A stretch of 64,000 bases of DNA from Peribacillus deserti (GCF_016909175.1 NZ_JAFBFI010000012.1:62001-126000), one strand, 5' to 3'; positions 42,369 through 53,861 are shown, counted from the first letter of the stretch. Numbers and translations: made by a program. Notes: generated by a model from the letters alone, not told the origin.

Positions 42369-44152
42369 GCCAAATTGCAGCCGGGCCAAAGAAGGCTGGA
42401 GACGGAAAAAGAGTCATCCGATTCCTGAAACCCCACAAGAAATGGGTATTTGCCGATTCGTTTGTAATCGCCATTAGCCAGGTTTTTTCTGCACTAATTC
42501 CGACTCTTGCGTTAAGCTGGCTGGTTGACTCTATTATACCGAATGAATCAAACAGCTTGTTATGGGGGTTAATGTGGCTGCTGATCTTTGCCGCAATTAT
42601 TGATTTAACTCTTATGGTCATTGATGAATACTTTTGCCACCATGTAGCAAAATCGGTAACAAATTGGCAGAAGCTTAGATTGTTCACCCATTTGCAGGTC
42701 TTGCCTTTTTCATTTTTTCATAACAGCCAATCGGGAGAACTGCTTGCAAGGGTTTCGGATGATCCTGATACACTTCATAATTTTTTAGCATGGGAAGGCT
42801 CCACCTTTATGGCTGCTGTTCAGGGAGTGGTCCTTTACAGCTTTGTATTATTATGGATTCATCCTTATTTAATGTTTGCCAGCGTAATACTCGGGGTCCT
42901 CTTTTATTACACATCGAATGTAGTCGGGTCCAAGATGAGAAGTGCATCTGCCAATGCCAGGAGGGAAGCTTCCAGATATCTTGAAAGATTGAGAGAGTCT
43001 GTAACAGGCATTCATCTATCACGCGTCCTTGGAGTTTCCGAGGCGGAAGTAGATAGTGTAGCAGAAATTAGAAAGTCATTTGTTATTGAAGCAAGACAAG
43101 AATTACTCGCCAGAATGAAATCGGTTGTTGTTATAGGCAGTTTCAATGGTTTTGTATTAGCAGCTGTATACTCAATCAGTATATTTCTTATTTGGGATAA
43201 AGAGCTGACCAGCGGCCAGATGCTTACAGCAGGAGGACTGGTAACGATAGCTGCCAATGAAATTCAGCGGCTGCTAAGAAACTGGCTTTCTGTTAGAAGA
43301 ACAGGCCCGGCCCTGGATCGGTCCGAGAATTTGCTGGCAGAGAAAGTTTCAGATGCAGAAACTTCTGAAGGAAGAATGATTTCGGACCTTAACGGCACAT
43401 TAGAATTCAAAAATGTTAGATTTACTTATCCGGGAAAGAATGATCCTGTTCTAAAGAATATCTCATTTAAGGTTTCCCCGGGTGAGGCTATTGCACTTGT
43501 TGGTCCAAGCGGATCAGGCAAATCCACCATTGTTGATTTAATTCTTCGTCTATACGAACCAGATCAAGGTGGGATCCTCATAGACGGCGAGGAAATAACA
43601 GAATTAAATGCTGGCTGGCTCCGTTCACAATTTGCTATTGTATCCCAGGATATTCAGCTTAGAAATGGTACACTTTCGGAAAATCTAAGAATCGCAAATA
43701 GTGAGGCCTCAGACGATGAATTGATTGAAGCCTTATATGACAGCGGTTTGCAGGAATTTTTCCAATCACTTCCGCTTGGACTTGATACACCAGTCGGAGA
43801 GAGAGGAAGCCTGCTCTCCGGCGGGCAAAAGCAAAGATTATCCCTTGCCCGGGCCTTAGTGAAAAATGCCCCATTCTTACTCTTGGATGAGGCAAGTTCA
43901 GCTCTGGACCCGATAACTGAAACACAAATAAATAAAGCCATCGCCGAGAGAAGGCTCAAGCAGACAGTCATCATCATTTCCCATCGTCTTTCAACAGTTT
44001 TGTCCGCTAATCGGATTATTGTAATGGAAGATGGGCATGTAGTAAATGAAGGCAGCCATGAGTCGCTGCTGGAATCCGAGAATGGAGTATATTCAAGGCT
44101 GTTTAAGCGCGAAGCAGAAATTGGAGAAAATGTTTATCTTAATCATGTATGA
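42365..44152 (+). CDS. ABC exporter half-transporter (heterodimer subunit 2)
   Basis: 595 residues, six spans then an ABC domain: Walker A GPSGSGKST, signature LSGGQKQRLSLARA, Walker B LLLDEASSALDP, H-loop SHRLST. Both subunits keep a Glu after the Walker B Asp, so neither site is obviously degenerate, unlike classic BmrCD-type pairs. The start overlaps the stop of subunit 1, giving translational coupling. A large terminator hairpin follows. Substrate unknown. Confidence 0.88.
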   Translation: MSQIAAGPKKAGDGKRVIRFLKPHKKWVFADSFVIAISQVFSALIPTLALSWLVDSIIPNESNSLLWGLMWLLIFAAIIDLTLMVIDEYFCHHVAKSVTNWQKLRLFTHLQVLPFSFFHNSQSGELLARVSDDPDTLHNFLAWEGSTFMAAVQGVVLYSFVLLWIHPYLMFASVILGVLFYYTSNVVGSKMRSASANARREASRYLERLRESVTGIHLSRVLGVSEAEVDSVAEIRKSFVIEARQELLARMKSVVVIGSFNGFVLAAVYSISIFLIWDKELTSGQMLTAGGLVTIAANEIQRLLRNWLSVRRTGPALDRSENLLAEKVSDAETSEGRMISDLNGTLEFKNVRFTYPGKNDPVLKNISFKVSPGEAIALVGPSGSGKSTIVDLILRLYEPDQGGILIDGEEITELNAGWLRSQFAIVSQDIQLRNGTLSENLRIANSEASDDELIEALYDSGLQEFFQSLPLGLDTPVGERGSLLSGGQKQRLSLARALVKNAPFLLLDEASSALDPITETQINKAIAERRLKQTVIIISHRLSTVLSANRIIVMEDGHVVNEGSHESLLESENGVYSRLFKREAEIGENVYLNHV

Positions 44153-44200
44153 AAAAGCATCGAAGGCATAAGCAGCTTTTCTATTTATAAGTAGATAAGC

Positions 44201-44278
44201 AAAAAGGACCTGAGTGATCCGCACCCTAATTGTTATATATCATTAACGATTGGGGTGCAGTTCAAACAGGTCCTTTTT
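44201..44278. terminator. Large nested terminator hairpin of the ABC exporter operon
   Basis: The outer AAAAAGGACCTG/CAGGTCCTTTTT (12 bp) encloses an inner stem GCACCCTAAT/ATTGGGGTGC continuing as GTTA/TAAC. T tracts are present on both strands. It is unusually long for a simple terminator (78 bases). The gap to 44422 holds nothing else recognised. Confidence 0.72.
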
Positions 44279-44422
44279 CGTATAAGGCATGGAATTGAAG
44301 GCTAAAAAAAAATCGATAAACTTGTTCTTAGTGTCATTGTCACTCAATAAAATCCATGTGTGTGAATACCAATCACCTATCATGGGCAGAGTTAAAGCAG
44401 CCTTTATTTAGTAATCAGAAAA

Positions 44423-44869
44423 TTACTTTTTCTGAAAAAAAGAGAACAAACCTTTTCCTTTTTTCTTTTTTACTTCCTCTGGCTGGAAAGCTGCTGGGAT
44501 ATCTTTGTTGATATATATATTCTCGATGTCAACTGCTTCTTTAGATGCAAGAACAAGACCAATATCAGTATCATTTTCCAAATTTGAAATGACTTTGTAT
44601 GGAATGTTCTGCTGATTGGCGAGCTTAACGTATTTGCTAATATGTGAATAAGTGATTTCTCCATTTAATAAAAGTGCAGAGTTGGGATACTGGTTAATAG
44701 CTTCTGCCACTTCCTTATACACTTTCTTTTCGGTAACCTGGCCAATGTATAATGCAGTAATGACTCTCTCCCTGAAGGTGCCTAAAAATTTTCGTTTTTC
44801 TTCAGGCTTAAGCTCTTTATGCCCGTAAATCCCCTGCTGTAAATAATCATCTACATTCTCCTTAGACAA
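44423..44869 (-). CDS. yueI: YueI-like DUF1694 protein
   Basis: 148 residues from a TTG behind AAGGAGGGGG. The sequence DDYLQQGIYGHKELKPEEKRKFLGTF, the LLNGEITYSHISKYVKLA segment and the basic C terminus (KKKKGKGLFSFF) match the DUF1694/YueI family. It is a soluble cytoplasmic protein of unknown function, with a fold related to the RPL7Ae/RNA-binding L30e group in some descriptions. It stands alone. Confidence 0.8.
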   Translation of the reverse strand: MSKENVDDYLQQGIYGHKELKPEEKRKFLGTFRERVITALYIGQVTEKKVYKEVAEAINQYPNSALLLNGEITYSHISKYVKLANQQNIPYKVISNLENDTDIGLVLASKEAVDIENIYINKDIPAAFQPEEVKKKKGKGLFSFFQKK

Positions 44870-44926
44870 AACGAAATCCCCCTCCTTATTTTTCTTGATA
44901 GTATATGTATGTTAGAAATAAACGGG

Positions 44927-44965
44927 AAAAGGGGCGAGTTCCATTTAAAAGTGAGGAACGGCCCC
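44927..44965 (-). terminator. Probable terminator of the 45-residue ORF
   Basis: GGGGC and GTTCC (44931-44942) pair with GGAAC and GCCCC (44955-44965); read on the minus strand a short TTTT follows. It lies about 100 bases beyond the stop of the small gene, so the assignment is moderate. Confidence 0.5.
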
Positions 44966-45071
44966 TCATCCACAAATAATCAGCATTAATTTATCTTTCC
45001 TGCTTTTTTTCTGCCAAATGATGTGGCCAGTTTTTGTATACCCTATTTTAAATATGGAAAAGTTTCTTTTA

Positions 45072-45209
45072 TTATTTAGAATGGGTTTTCTGCTTTTTTC
45101 TAGAGGAACTCAACTCAATGGAGCCCGTTTCTTGATTGGTGGTTCCCTGTCCTTTGACTTTAGCAGAGCTCAGCCCGGATGTTGAAGCGTCTTGTTTAAT
45201 TTTTTTCAT
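45072..45209 (-). CDS. Small basic hydrophilic protein, 45 residues
   Basis: ATG behind GGAGGTG at good spacing, 45 codons. The product is Lys-, Ser- and Thr-rich (KKIKQDASTSGLSSAKVKGQ, GSIELSSSRKKQKTHSK) with no cysteine or membrane segment. Its composition recalls minor small acid-soluble spore proteins, but I cannot match a family. The ribosome site is the main support. Confidence 0.5.
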   Translation of the reverse strand: MKKIKQDASTSGLSSAKVKGQGTTNQETGSIELSSSRKKQKTHSK

Positions 45210-45319
45210 GTCACTAACACCTCCATGACCTTACTGTTTCCAGATTAAACTGGCTTTATAAATCCTAGGAATAGTTTATTGCGTATTGGGACAATTTACA
45301 TACGTAAGGAGGTGTTATC

Positions 45320-45562
45320 ATGGCAAGAATTGGAGTAGAGCAGTCTTTAACGAATGTATCTGAAGCATTGCGTGGCCGCGGCCATGAAGTAGTTGAGTTA
45401 AAGCAGGAGTCTGACGTACAGGGATGCGATGCCTGTGTAATCACAGGGTTGGATTCAAATGTTATGGGAATGACAGATGCTTCGATCCAGGGCTCAGTAA
45501 TAGAAGCTAATGGCCTTACAGCTGAAGAAGTATGCAGCCATGTCGAGAATAGACTTGGCTGA
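45320..45562 (+). CDS. ykuS: UPF0180 protein YkuS
   Basis: 80 residues behind AAGGAGGTG. The whole sequence fits the UPF0180/YkuS family: [20 protein letters not shown] at the start, [16 protein letters not shown] in the middle and [12 protein letters not shown] at the end. It is a small alpha/beta protein of unknown function found across Bacillaceae. Stand-alone gene with a terminator at 45621. Confidence 0.85.
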   Translation: MARIGVEQSLTNVSEALRGRGHEVVELKQESDVQGCDACVITGLDSNVMGMTDASIQGSVIEANGLTAEEVCSHVENRLG

Positions 45563-45620
45563 TTCTGCCTGCTGAGTGCAAGCCGCGTGTTAGGGCAAAG
45601 AATGGAAGATAAAAGGGGAA

Positions 45621-45652
45621 GGCTAAAGAAAAACATTCTTTAGTCTTTTTTT
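45621..45652 (+). terminator. Terminator of ykuS
   Basis: GGCTAAAGAA and TTCTTTAGTC pair (one G-T) around a short loop, followed by seven T residues. Confidence 0.75.
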
Positions 45653-45699
45653 CTAAATACAGGTTGGTATTTATGTTTCTAACAAAAGGAGGGATCGAC

Positions 45700-45834
45700 A
45701 TGGACAAAAACCAGGGCGGGAAAAATAGGATGCAGGATGGAAAGTACCAGACAGGAGATAAAAGAAAAATTGATACCTTAGCAGATGCTACGGGTCCTGC
45801 ATCAACTACTAGAAATTTTAATAATGAAAAATAA
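45700..45834 (+). CDS. Small hydrophilic protein, 44 residues
   Basis: ATG behind AAAGGAGGGATCG, 44 codons. The product is polar (MDKNQGGKNRMQDGKYQTGD, KRKIDTLADATGPAS, TRNFNNEK). I do not recognise it. The strong ribosome site and the terminator right after the stop support a real gene. Confidence 0.55.
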   Translation: MDKNQGGKNRMQDGKYQTGDKRKIDTLADATGPASTTRNFNNEK

Positions 45835-45835
45835 A

Positions 45836-45869
45836 AAAAAGGAAATGGGCGGTAAACCCATTTCCTTTT

Positions 45870-45870
<1 letters not shown>
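45836..45870. terminator. Bidirectional terminator
   Basis: GGAAATGGG pairs with CCCATTTCC, with A and T tracts outside. It serves the 44-residue gene and the convergent neopullulanase gene. Confidence 0.85.
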
Positions 45871-47768
<1,898 letters not shown>

Positions 47769-47796
47769 TTAATAAGAAGCAAAAGGCAGGGACACT

Positions 47797-48576
47797 ATGG
47801 GTATTTTTAAAAGTTTTGCACTAAATCGAATAAGTTTGAAGATAATAGCCGGATTTGGAAAAAAGAAATTAATCCATATCATCCTCCAGAATATCTTGAT
47901 CGGCACTCTGATTGCGTTTCCGCTTGTAGTTCAAATATCTAAATCAGATGAGAGCAAACTTTCCAAGGCTTCCTTCCCTGTGTTGGAAAAGGAGGAAACA
48001 TGGTTTAAAACTGTAAATGATTTAAAGGTCATAGATGGAAAGCTAGTGTCCCCTCATACAGCCCAAGAATTAAAAAGGGGAAATGAGCATATTGCAGTAG
48101 ATCCACAAAATAAATATAGAATGAAAGATAATAGTCATTCTTATATAGTGTTTTCCGAGCAAATTTTATATATAAAAGCTTATGGAATCCAGCTTAGAAT
48201 TCCCTATTCTGAAAGCAGTTTAACTACTTTTGGCGCAGCTGAGTTTAAAGGCGGAGGCGAATTTTTAGCTGCAATAGCAGCAGCAGCCACACCCTATTTA
48301 CTCATCCCTGCTATGCAATTTATATATCCATTAAGCATTTTATTGAATTTTATTTTTATTGCTATTGTTTCTCTTTTTGCCCTTCCGATGAATTACAGAT
48401 CTAGAAAGAAGGCGGGCTATAGGCAGCTATTTACAATGTTCTCTTATGCTGCCACAATGCCAGCGATTCTAGCTTTTGTTTTTGGGAGTCTCGCATCTGC
48501 CGCGTTTGTTTATACCATTTATAATTTCGGCTTAATTCTTACAGTTTATCTTCTATTCAAAAGATATTTAAGATAA
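47797..48576 (+). CDS. YvdJ-like DUF1189 membrane protein
   Basis: 259 residues: one N-terminal membrane segment (LIGTLIAFPLVVQI), an extracytoplasmic domain of about 110 residues, then three or four C-terminal spans, the DUF1189 layout. In B. subtilis yvdJ is part of the mdx maltodextrin operon directly after mdxG. Here it precedes mdxE in the same direction, so a role in maltodextrin uptake or sensing is likely but unproven. It starts at ATG behind GCAGGGAC. Confidence 0.75.
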   Translation: MGIFKSFALNRISLKIIAGFGKKKLIHIILQNILIGTLIAFPLVVQISKSDESKLSKASFPVLEKEETWFKTVNDLKVIDGKLVSPHTAQELKRGNEHIAVDPQNKYRMKDNSHSYIVFSEQILYIKAYGIQLRIPYSESSLTTFGAAEFKGGGEFLAAIAAAATPYLLIPAMQFIYPLSILLNFIFIAIVSLFALPMNYRSRKKAGYRQLFTMFSYAATMPAILAFVFGSLASAAFVYTIYNFGLILTVYLLFKRYLR

Positions 48577-48671
48577 GAGACAGCTATCATTATGAGAGGT
48601 TTTATAAATTGTTACTAATCCGGAAACTAGAATTCTAAAAATATATATACCAAGAATTCTAAAAAATCAAA

Positions 48672-48700
48672 TTGACTTTCCATTTTTAATATAATATGAT
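48672..48700 (+). promoter_or_regulatory. Sigma-A promoter of the mdxEFG operon
   Basis: TTGACT (48672-48677) and TATGAT (48695-48700) with 17-base spacing, 51 bases before the mdxE start. Confidence 0.78.
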
Positions 48701-48705
48701 TTTTG

Positions 48706-48719
48706 TGAAAACGGTTGCT
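48706..48719 (+). promoter_or_regulatory. cre/LacI-type operator overlapping the mdxE transcription start
   Basis: TGAAAACGGTTGCT matches the cre consensus at 12 of 14 positions and has the central CG of LacI-family operators. It lies at about the transcription start, so CcpA or MdxR bound here would block initiation. Confidence 0.6.
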
Positions 48720-48750
48720 CAACTGTTAATCAAAAGGAGAGGTGCATGGG

Positions 48751-50100
48751 ATGAAGAAAGCTGTAAAGAAATGGTCACTGTTGTTTTTAGCTCTTTCTCT
48801 AATGTTAATTGCTTTTGCAGGATGCTCAAAGAAAGAGTCTGCTTCAAGCGAGGGGAAGGAAGAGGCCAAAGATGATCTGCCCTGGGACAAAAAAGAAAAC
48901 GGTTACAAAATTGAACAGGATTTACTTGATGGTAAAGGTTCTCTGAAATTCTGGACTGATAATGATGACTATGCTGCTGCTATTATTGAGGCTTGGAATA
49001 AAAAATATCCGGACGTTGAAATTGAGTACGAAAAAGTCGGATCTGTAGATGCCCGGGCTAAAATGGCACTTGACGGTGAAGCCGGCCTTGGTGCAGACGT
49101 TTTCATTCAGCCGCATGATGGTATCGGTCCTTCATTGGCAGATTCTATTATCGGGCCAATGGGAAGATATGACGAACAGCTGAAAGGCAGAATCATTGAA
49201 TCCGCTTTAGGAACTGTGGAAAACGAAGGTCAATATTACGGTGTTCCTATTTCTACTGAATCCATTGCATTATTCTATAATAAAACCTTGTTGAAAAAAT
49301 TAACCGGTTCGGATGAGCCAGCTAAAGACTGGAATCAAATCATTGAACTGTCTAAAACATATAACGATAAAGCTAAAAACCAATGGACTATCCGCTGGGA
49401 ATCCGGCAACTCTTATACAAATCACTTCTTCTTGACTGCTGCAGGCTTTAATTTGTTCGGGAAAGAAGGAAAAGATGCGAAAAAATTAGATTTCGAATCT
49501 GAAAAGGTAACAGAAGGACTAGAATTCTTTAAATCTGTCCGTCCTGTATGGGATGTAAATGCAGAAGATGCAACAAATGATACAACTACATTAGAATTTG
49601 TAAAAGGTAAAACACCATACTTAATTAACGGACCATGGGCTATTGCGGATGCAAATAAAGGCGCAAAAGAAAATGGCTTTGAATATGGGATCACTACAAT
49701 TCCTACAATTAATGGCGAAACGCCAAAAACTTTCTCTGGCAATCAAATTGCAAACGTTTCTTCTTATTCAAAATACCCGGGAGCAGCCCGCGTATTTGCA
49801 ATGTTCCTGGCTTCTGAAGAAGGTGCAGAAGTACTTTATAAAACGACTGGTAAACTTCCAGCGTTAAATGCTAAAGCGGCTGATAAAGTGGACGGCCTGG
49901 GAGAAGATGAACTTCTTAAGGGAGTCGCAAAACAAGCGGCCAACTCGGTTCCCATGCCTTCAATTCCAGAAATGGCAAGCTATTGGGATCCAGCAAAAGC
50001 AATGTATGTAAATGTTTGGAACGGACTGCTCGAAGTGGAAGCAGCCCAGAAGAAGGCAACTGAGGACTATCAAGCCTTGCTGCAGTCAGCTGGAAAATAA
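48751..50100 (+). CDS. mdxE: Maltodextrin-binding lipoprotein MdxE
   Basis: 449-residue precursor from the ATG at 48751 behind GGAGAGGTG. Signal peptide with lipobox (LALSLMLIAFAGC), then a family 1 solute-binding protein with SLKFWTDNDDYAAAIIEAW, LGADVFIQPHDGIG, YYGVPISTESIALFYNK, a TPYLINGPWAI motif and a C-terminal ASYWDPAKAMYVNVWNG segment, all typical of maltose and maltodextrin binders. It feeds the MdxFG permease. A stable hairpin after the gene probably raises its mRNA level over the permease genes. Confidence 0.9.
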   Translation: MKKAVKKWSLLFLALSLMLIAFAGCSKKESASSEGKEEAKDDLPWDKKENGYKIEQDLLDGKGSLKFWTDNDDYAAAIIEAWNKKYPDVEIEYEKVGSVDARAKMALDGEAGLGADVFIQPHDGIGPSLADSIIGPMGRYDEQLKGRIIESALGTVENEGQYYGVPISTESIALFYNKTLLKKLTGSDEPAKDWNQIIELSKTYNDKAKNQWTIRWESGNSYTNHFFLTAAGFNLFGKEGKDAKKLDFESEKVTEGLEFFKSVRPVWDVNAEDATNDTTTLEFVKGKTPYLINGPWAIADANKGAKENGFEYGITTIPTINGETPKTFSGNQIANVSSYSKYPGAARVFAMFLASEEGAEVLYKTTGKLPALNAKAADKVDGLGEDELLKGVAKQAANSVPMPSIPEMASYWDPAKAMYVNVWNGLLEVEAAQKKATEDYQALLQSAGK

Positions 50101-50116
50101 GATGTAATTTCATAAG

Positions 50117-50151
50117 ATTGCCTCTTTCGAACAGTCCGCGGAAGAGGCAAT
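50117..50151 (+). other. Intercistronic hairpin after mdxE
   Basis: ATTGCCTCTTTC pairs with GGAAGAGGCAAT. No T run follows, so it is more likely an mRNA-stabilising or partial-termination element that allows more MdxE than permease. Confidence 0.65.
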
Positions 50152-50289
50152 TATTATAAATAGGGGATTACATAGAGTTTCACTAAAAGGCTCTATTAAA
50201 CTTGAATATGTCAGTCCATTATGGATTGTTGCCCTTCATAAAAACGATGAATAGTAAGCTTATTAAATATTAAAAAGGGGGAGTGAACC

Positions 50290-51666
50290 ATGGAGAATGG
50301 TATGCATAAACGGCCTATTATACCGGGAATTGCTTCTGCAGTTATCTGGGGGCTGGGTCAGCTTTTAAATAAACAGCCGGTCAAGGCCTTATTCTTTTTC
50401 TTCATGCAGGCTTTGCTGGTACTAATAGAAGTATTAACTGGCCAGTATACAGATCTATCAGAAGGATACACCTTTAGAGAAAACGGCGGATTTTTTATAA
50501 AAGGACTATGGGGTATGGTAACTCTAGGGGAAGTTCCGAGGCGGATGTCTATTCTGGGTCTGACTGATGGGGATCATTCCATCGTTCTTCTTATTAATGG
50601 AATTATCGGCCTTATATTCTTACTAATCTTTGTCTCCGTTTATATCTGGAATATTAAAGATGCGTTCCGTACAAGAAAATTGATTAACAAAACCGGTATT
50701 GTCCCTAAAACGAAAGATTATATTGATGAGCTTTGGAGCAGCATGTTCGAATATATTGTTCTGACTCCATCTATCATTATGCTGGTATTAATTTGTTTGA
50801 TGCCGATTCTTTTTGGCATGGTCATTGCTTTTACCAACTATAATGGGGCACATCTGCCGCCTGCTAAACTCGTAGACTGGGTTGGTTTTGACAATTTTAT
50901 TAATTTATTTCAGCTTCCAATATGGTCGAGAACATTTATGGGCGTTTTTGGATGGACCCTGGCATGGGCCGTTCTTTCAACAGTAACCTGCTTTTTCGGT
51001 GGTCTTTTTCAGGCAGTTATTCTCAATAATAAGCGTGTAAAAGGGAAAAAAGTGTGGAGAACTATTTTTATTCTTCCCTGGGCCATTCCTGGAATGATTT
51101 CATTGCTTGTGTTTAAAACACTGTTTAATGGTCAGTTTGGACCGGTAAGCCAATTTTTGATGGATATTGGCCTAACAGACCAGAGAATTTCCTGGTTTAC
51201 AGATTCTTCATCACCCAATCTTGCCAGGGCTATGATTATCTTAATTAACCTTTGGCTGGGATTCCCTTATTTCATGGCCTTAATGAGCGGAATTATGACA
51301 AGCCTTGACAAGGAAATCTACGAAGCTGCTAAAATGGATGGAGCCAGTCCTGGGCAGGAATTCTGGAAGCTTACATTTCCGCTGGTGCTAAGTGCAACCG
51401 CCCCTTTGCTCATCATGTCATTTGCAGCTAACTTCAATAACTTCGGTGTCATTTACTTCCTGACACAGGGCGGGCCGACTAATCCACATTACCAATTTGC
51501 AGGATATACGGATATATTAATTACCTGGATTTATAAATTAACCATTGATAATAAAATGTATAATATGGCATCCGTCATGTCCATTATTATCTTCCTGGTA
51601 ATCGGTTCTATATCAGCCTGGAATTTCAGCAGAACGAACGCCTTTAAGGATGAGGAGGGAGCATAG
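50290..51666 (+). CDS. mdxF: Maltodextrin ABC transporter permease MdxF
   Basis: 458 residues, longer than a minimal permease because of the N-terminal extension with two to three extra spans, as in MalF. The EAA motif reads EIYEAAKMDGASPGQEFWKLTFP (about 350-372). A GGPTNPHYQFAGYTDIL segment is typical of the MalF type. The ATG follows AAGGGGGAG. Its stop overlaps no gene, and mdxG starts two bases later. Confidence 0.9.
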   Translation: MENGMHKRPIIPGIASAVIWGLGQLLNKQPVKALFFFFMQALLVLIEVLTGQYTDLSEGYTFRENGGFFIKGLWGMVTLGEVPRRMSILGLTDGDHSIVLLINGIIGLIFLLIFVSVYIWNIKDAFRTRKLINKTGIVPKTKDYIDELWSSMFEYIVLTPSIIMLVLICLMPILFGMVIAFTNYNGAHLPPAKLVDWVGFDNFINLFQLPIWSRTFMGVFGWTLAWAVLSTVTCFFGGLFQAVILNNKRVKGKKVWRTIFILPWAIPGMISLLVFKTLFNGQFGPVSQFLMDIGLTDQRISWFTDSSSPNLARAMIILINLWLGFPYFMALMSGIMTSLDKEIYEAAKMDGASPGQEFWKLTFPLVLSATAPLLIMSFAANFNNFGVIYFLTQGGPTNPHYQFAGYTDILITWIYKLTIDNKMYNMASVMSIIIFLVIGSISAWNFSRTNAFKDEEGA

Positions 51667-51667
51667 G

Positions 51668-52558
51668 ATGGAAACGGTTACTGAGTTAAATAAAGGAACG
51701 CCGCAAACAGGTAAAAAGACTTCTGCGTATAAAGTGAAGAATTCTATTATTACCATTCTGATTTATTGTCAACTGCTCATAGTAGCAGCTGCTGTTTTAT
51801 TTCCAATTGTCTGGATTGTCGGGGCTTCTTTCGGCCAATCGACCGGCCTTGCAAATGCAACACCCATTCCTAAGGATCCCACAATCATGCACTACAAAAA
51901 GCTGATCGAAACAACGAAGTTCCTTGACTGGTACTGGAATACATTTAAAATTGCCGTTCTCAATATGATTTTCTCTGTTTTCCTTAGTACTTCGGCGGCA
52001 TATATTTTCTCTAGATTTAAATTTAAAGGAAAAAAAGCTGGACTTATGTCTATCCTTATTTTGCAAATGTTCCCTTCATTTATGGGGATGATAGCCATCT
52101 ATATTCTATTTTTAAACTTTGGCCTTTTAAACAACCATTGGGGGCTGGTCATCGTATATGCAGCAGGACAGATTCCCTTCAATACCTGGCTGATCAAAGG
52201 GTATTTACAATCTGTGCCTAAGTCCTTGGATGAATCAGCAATGATTGATGGAGCGACGAAAACACAGATATTTTTTAAGATCATTCTTCCGCTTTCTAAG
52301 CCTATCCTGACGTTTGTTGCCTTAACACAGTTTATGGCACCTTGGATGGATTTCATACTGCCTCGGCTGTTAATTAGCTCAAATGATAAAAAGACCCTTG
52401 CTATCGGGCTTTTTGAATTTATTAATGGGAATACAAACAATAATTTCACTATGTTTGCAGCAGGAGCGATTCTAGTAGCGGTTCCCATTACATTATTGTA
52501 TGCCTTTTTACAGAAATACCTAATCAGCGGCATTACCGCAGGAGCGAATAAGGGGTAA
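51668..52558 (+). CDS. mdxG: Maltodextrin ABC transporter permease MdxG
   Basis: 296 residues from the ATG at 51668 behind GAGGAGGGAG, two bases after the mdxF stop, so translationally coupled. Six spans; the EAA motif is LDESAMIDGATKTQIFFKIILP; a MalG-like C terminus ends in KYLISGITAGANKG. It pairs with MdxF. The ATPase is not in this window; MsmX elsewhere in the genome would be the known partner in Bacillus. Confidence 0.9.
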   Translation: METVTELNKGTPQTGKKTSAYKVKNSIITILIYCQLLIVAAAVLFPIVWIVGASFGQSTGLANATPIPKDPTIMHYKKLIETTKFLDWYWNTFKIAVLNMIFSVFLSTSAAYIFSRFKFKGKKAGLMSILILQMFPSFMGMIAIYILFLNFGLLNNHWGLVIVYAAGQIPFNTWLIKGYLQSVPKSLDESAMIDGATKTQIFFKIILPLSKPILTFVALTQFMAPWMDFILPRLLISSNDKKTLAIGLFEFINGNTNNNFTMFAAGAILVAVPITLLYAFLQKYLISGITAGANKG

Positions 52559-52699
52559 AGTGAAAAATCGATACAATGAAGGTGTGCTAAAGCTTTTCTG
52601 GAACAAAAGGATTTGCTTTAATCTTCCCTCCCAGTATAGACTATTGGAAGATAATGTTTTAATTACAATAAGAAAATTTTACTATAGGAATGGTGTACT

Positions 52700-53743
52700 A
52701 TGGCAATCACAATAAAAGATATCGCCAGGGAAGCGAAGGTCGCGCCATCAACGGTTTCAAGAGTAATCGCTGACAATCCTAAAATTACAGAAAAAACAAA
52801 GAAAAAGGTCAGAAAAGTCATGGAACAGATGGGTTATTATCCAAATTTCCATGCCCGAAACCTAGCTAACCGGGCAACTAAATCAATAGGAATTGTGATG
52901 CCTATATCAGCGAGAAAAGGAAACAATACTTTTCAAAATCCTTTCTTTCAAGATGTAATTAAAGGAATCAGTTCATTTGCACATTCAGAGGATTATTCTT
53001 TATATATAACTACCGGTGAAACAGACGAAGAAATATATTCTGATGTCATGAAGATGGTGAAAGGTAAGCGTGTAGATGGAATTATCCTTTTATACTCCAG
53101 GGAATCGGATCCTGTACTTGAGTTTTTGACAGACAACTCGTTTCCTTTTGTTCTAGTGGGAAAGCCTCCTGAAGATGTAAGGAAAAATATTACTTATGTA
53201 GATAATGATAATTATGCTGTCTCGCGTGAGCTGACACAATTTCTCTTGTCACTGGGGCATGAGAGAATAGCATTTATCGGAGGACATGAAAAGCTGATTG
53301 TCACAAAAAATCGTCTGGCTGGATTCTTAGATACTTTGGCTCTTTCTAAAATCTCAGTTCCAGCCGAATATGTTAAACATACTGATTTTATTATGGATGG
53401 CGGTAAGAAATCGATCAGTGAACTGCTCGCTTTAAAAGTTCCTCCTACCGCTATTTTCGTTACAGATGATGTTCTTGCGCTGGGAATTTTAAATGCCCTT
53501 CATGAAAAAGGAATATCAGTGCCAGATGAGATGAATGTAGTGAGCTTTAATAATTTGTTTTTCTCCGAATTCACTTCTCCGCCGCTTACGACCGTCGAGG
53601 TAAATATCTATCAGCTTGGATATGAAGCGGCCCGCAGTGTTGTGGAGTTAATAGAAGAAAGAGGCAACTCGCCAAAATGCATTACGGTCCCCACTGAAAT
53701 TGTAGTAAGAAAAACAACCGAACCCTTAATGATCAAAATTTAG
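52700..53743 (+). CDS. mdxR: LacI-family regulator MdxR
   Basis: 347 residues. The N-terminal LacI helix-turn-helix (ITIKDIAREAKVAPSTVSRVI) and hinge (NLANRATKSIGIV) are followed by a periplasmic-binding-protein-like sensor domain (DGIILLYSRE, GHERIAFIGG, TAIFVTDDVLALGIL, PLTTVEVNIYQLGYEAA). It closes the maltodextrin module; in B. subtilis mdxR lies first in the cluster and activates it. It probably binds maltose or maltodextrin. Confidence 0.85.
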   Translation: MAITIKDIAREAKVAPSTVSRVIADNPKITEKTKKKVRKVMEQMGYYPNFHARNLANRATKSIGIVMPISARKGNNTFQNPFFQDVIKGISSFAHSEDYSLYITTGETDEEIYSDVMKMVKGKRVDGIILLYSRESDPVLEFLTDNSFPFVLVGKPPEDVRKNITYVDNDNYAVSRELTQFLLSLGHERIAFIGGHEKLIVTKNRLAGFLDTLALSKISVPAEYVKHTDFIMDGGKKSISELLALKVPPTAIFVTDDVLALGILNALHEKGISVPDEMNVVSFNNLFFSEFTSPPLTTVEVNIYQLGYEAARSVVELIEERGNSPKCITVPTEIVVRKTTEPLMIKI

Positions 53744-53744
53744 A

Positions 53745-53779
53745 AAAGAAACCAGATAACCGGTTTCTTTCTTTTTTTG
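53745..53779 (+). terminator. Terminator of mdxR
   Basis: AAAGAAACC (53745-53753) pairs with GGTTTCTTT (53762-53770), then a T tract, directly after the stop codon. Confidence 0.85.
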
Positions 53780-53861
53780 CGTCTGAATTTAGGCAATTTA
53801 AAAATAGCCTTTTCTGCTGAATTATAGGCTGTCAAATTGAAACATGAAGAATACAATATAC

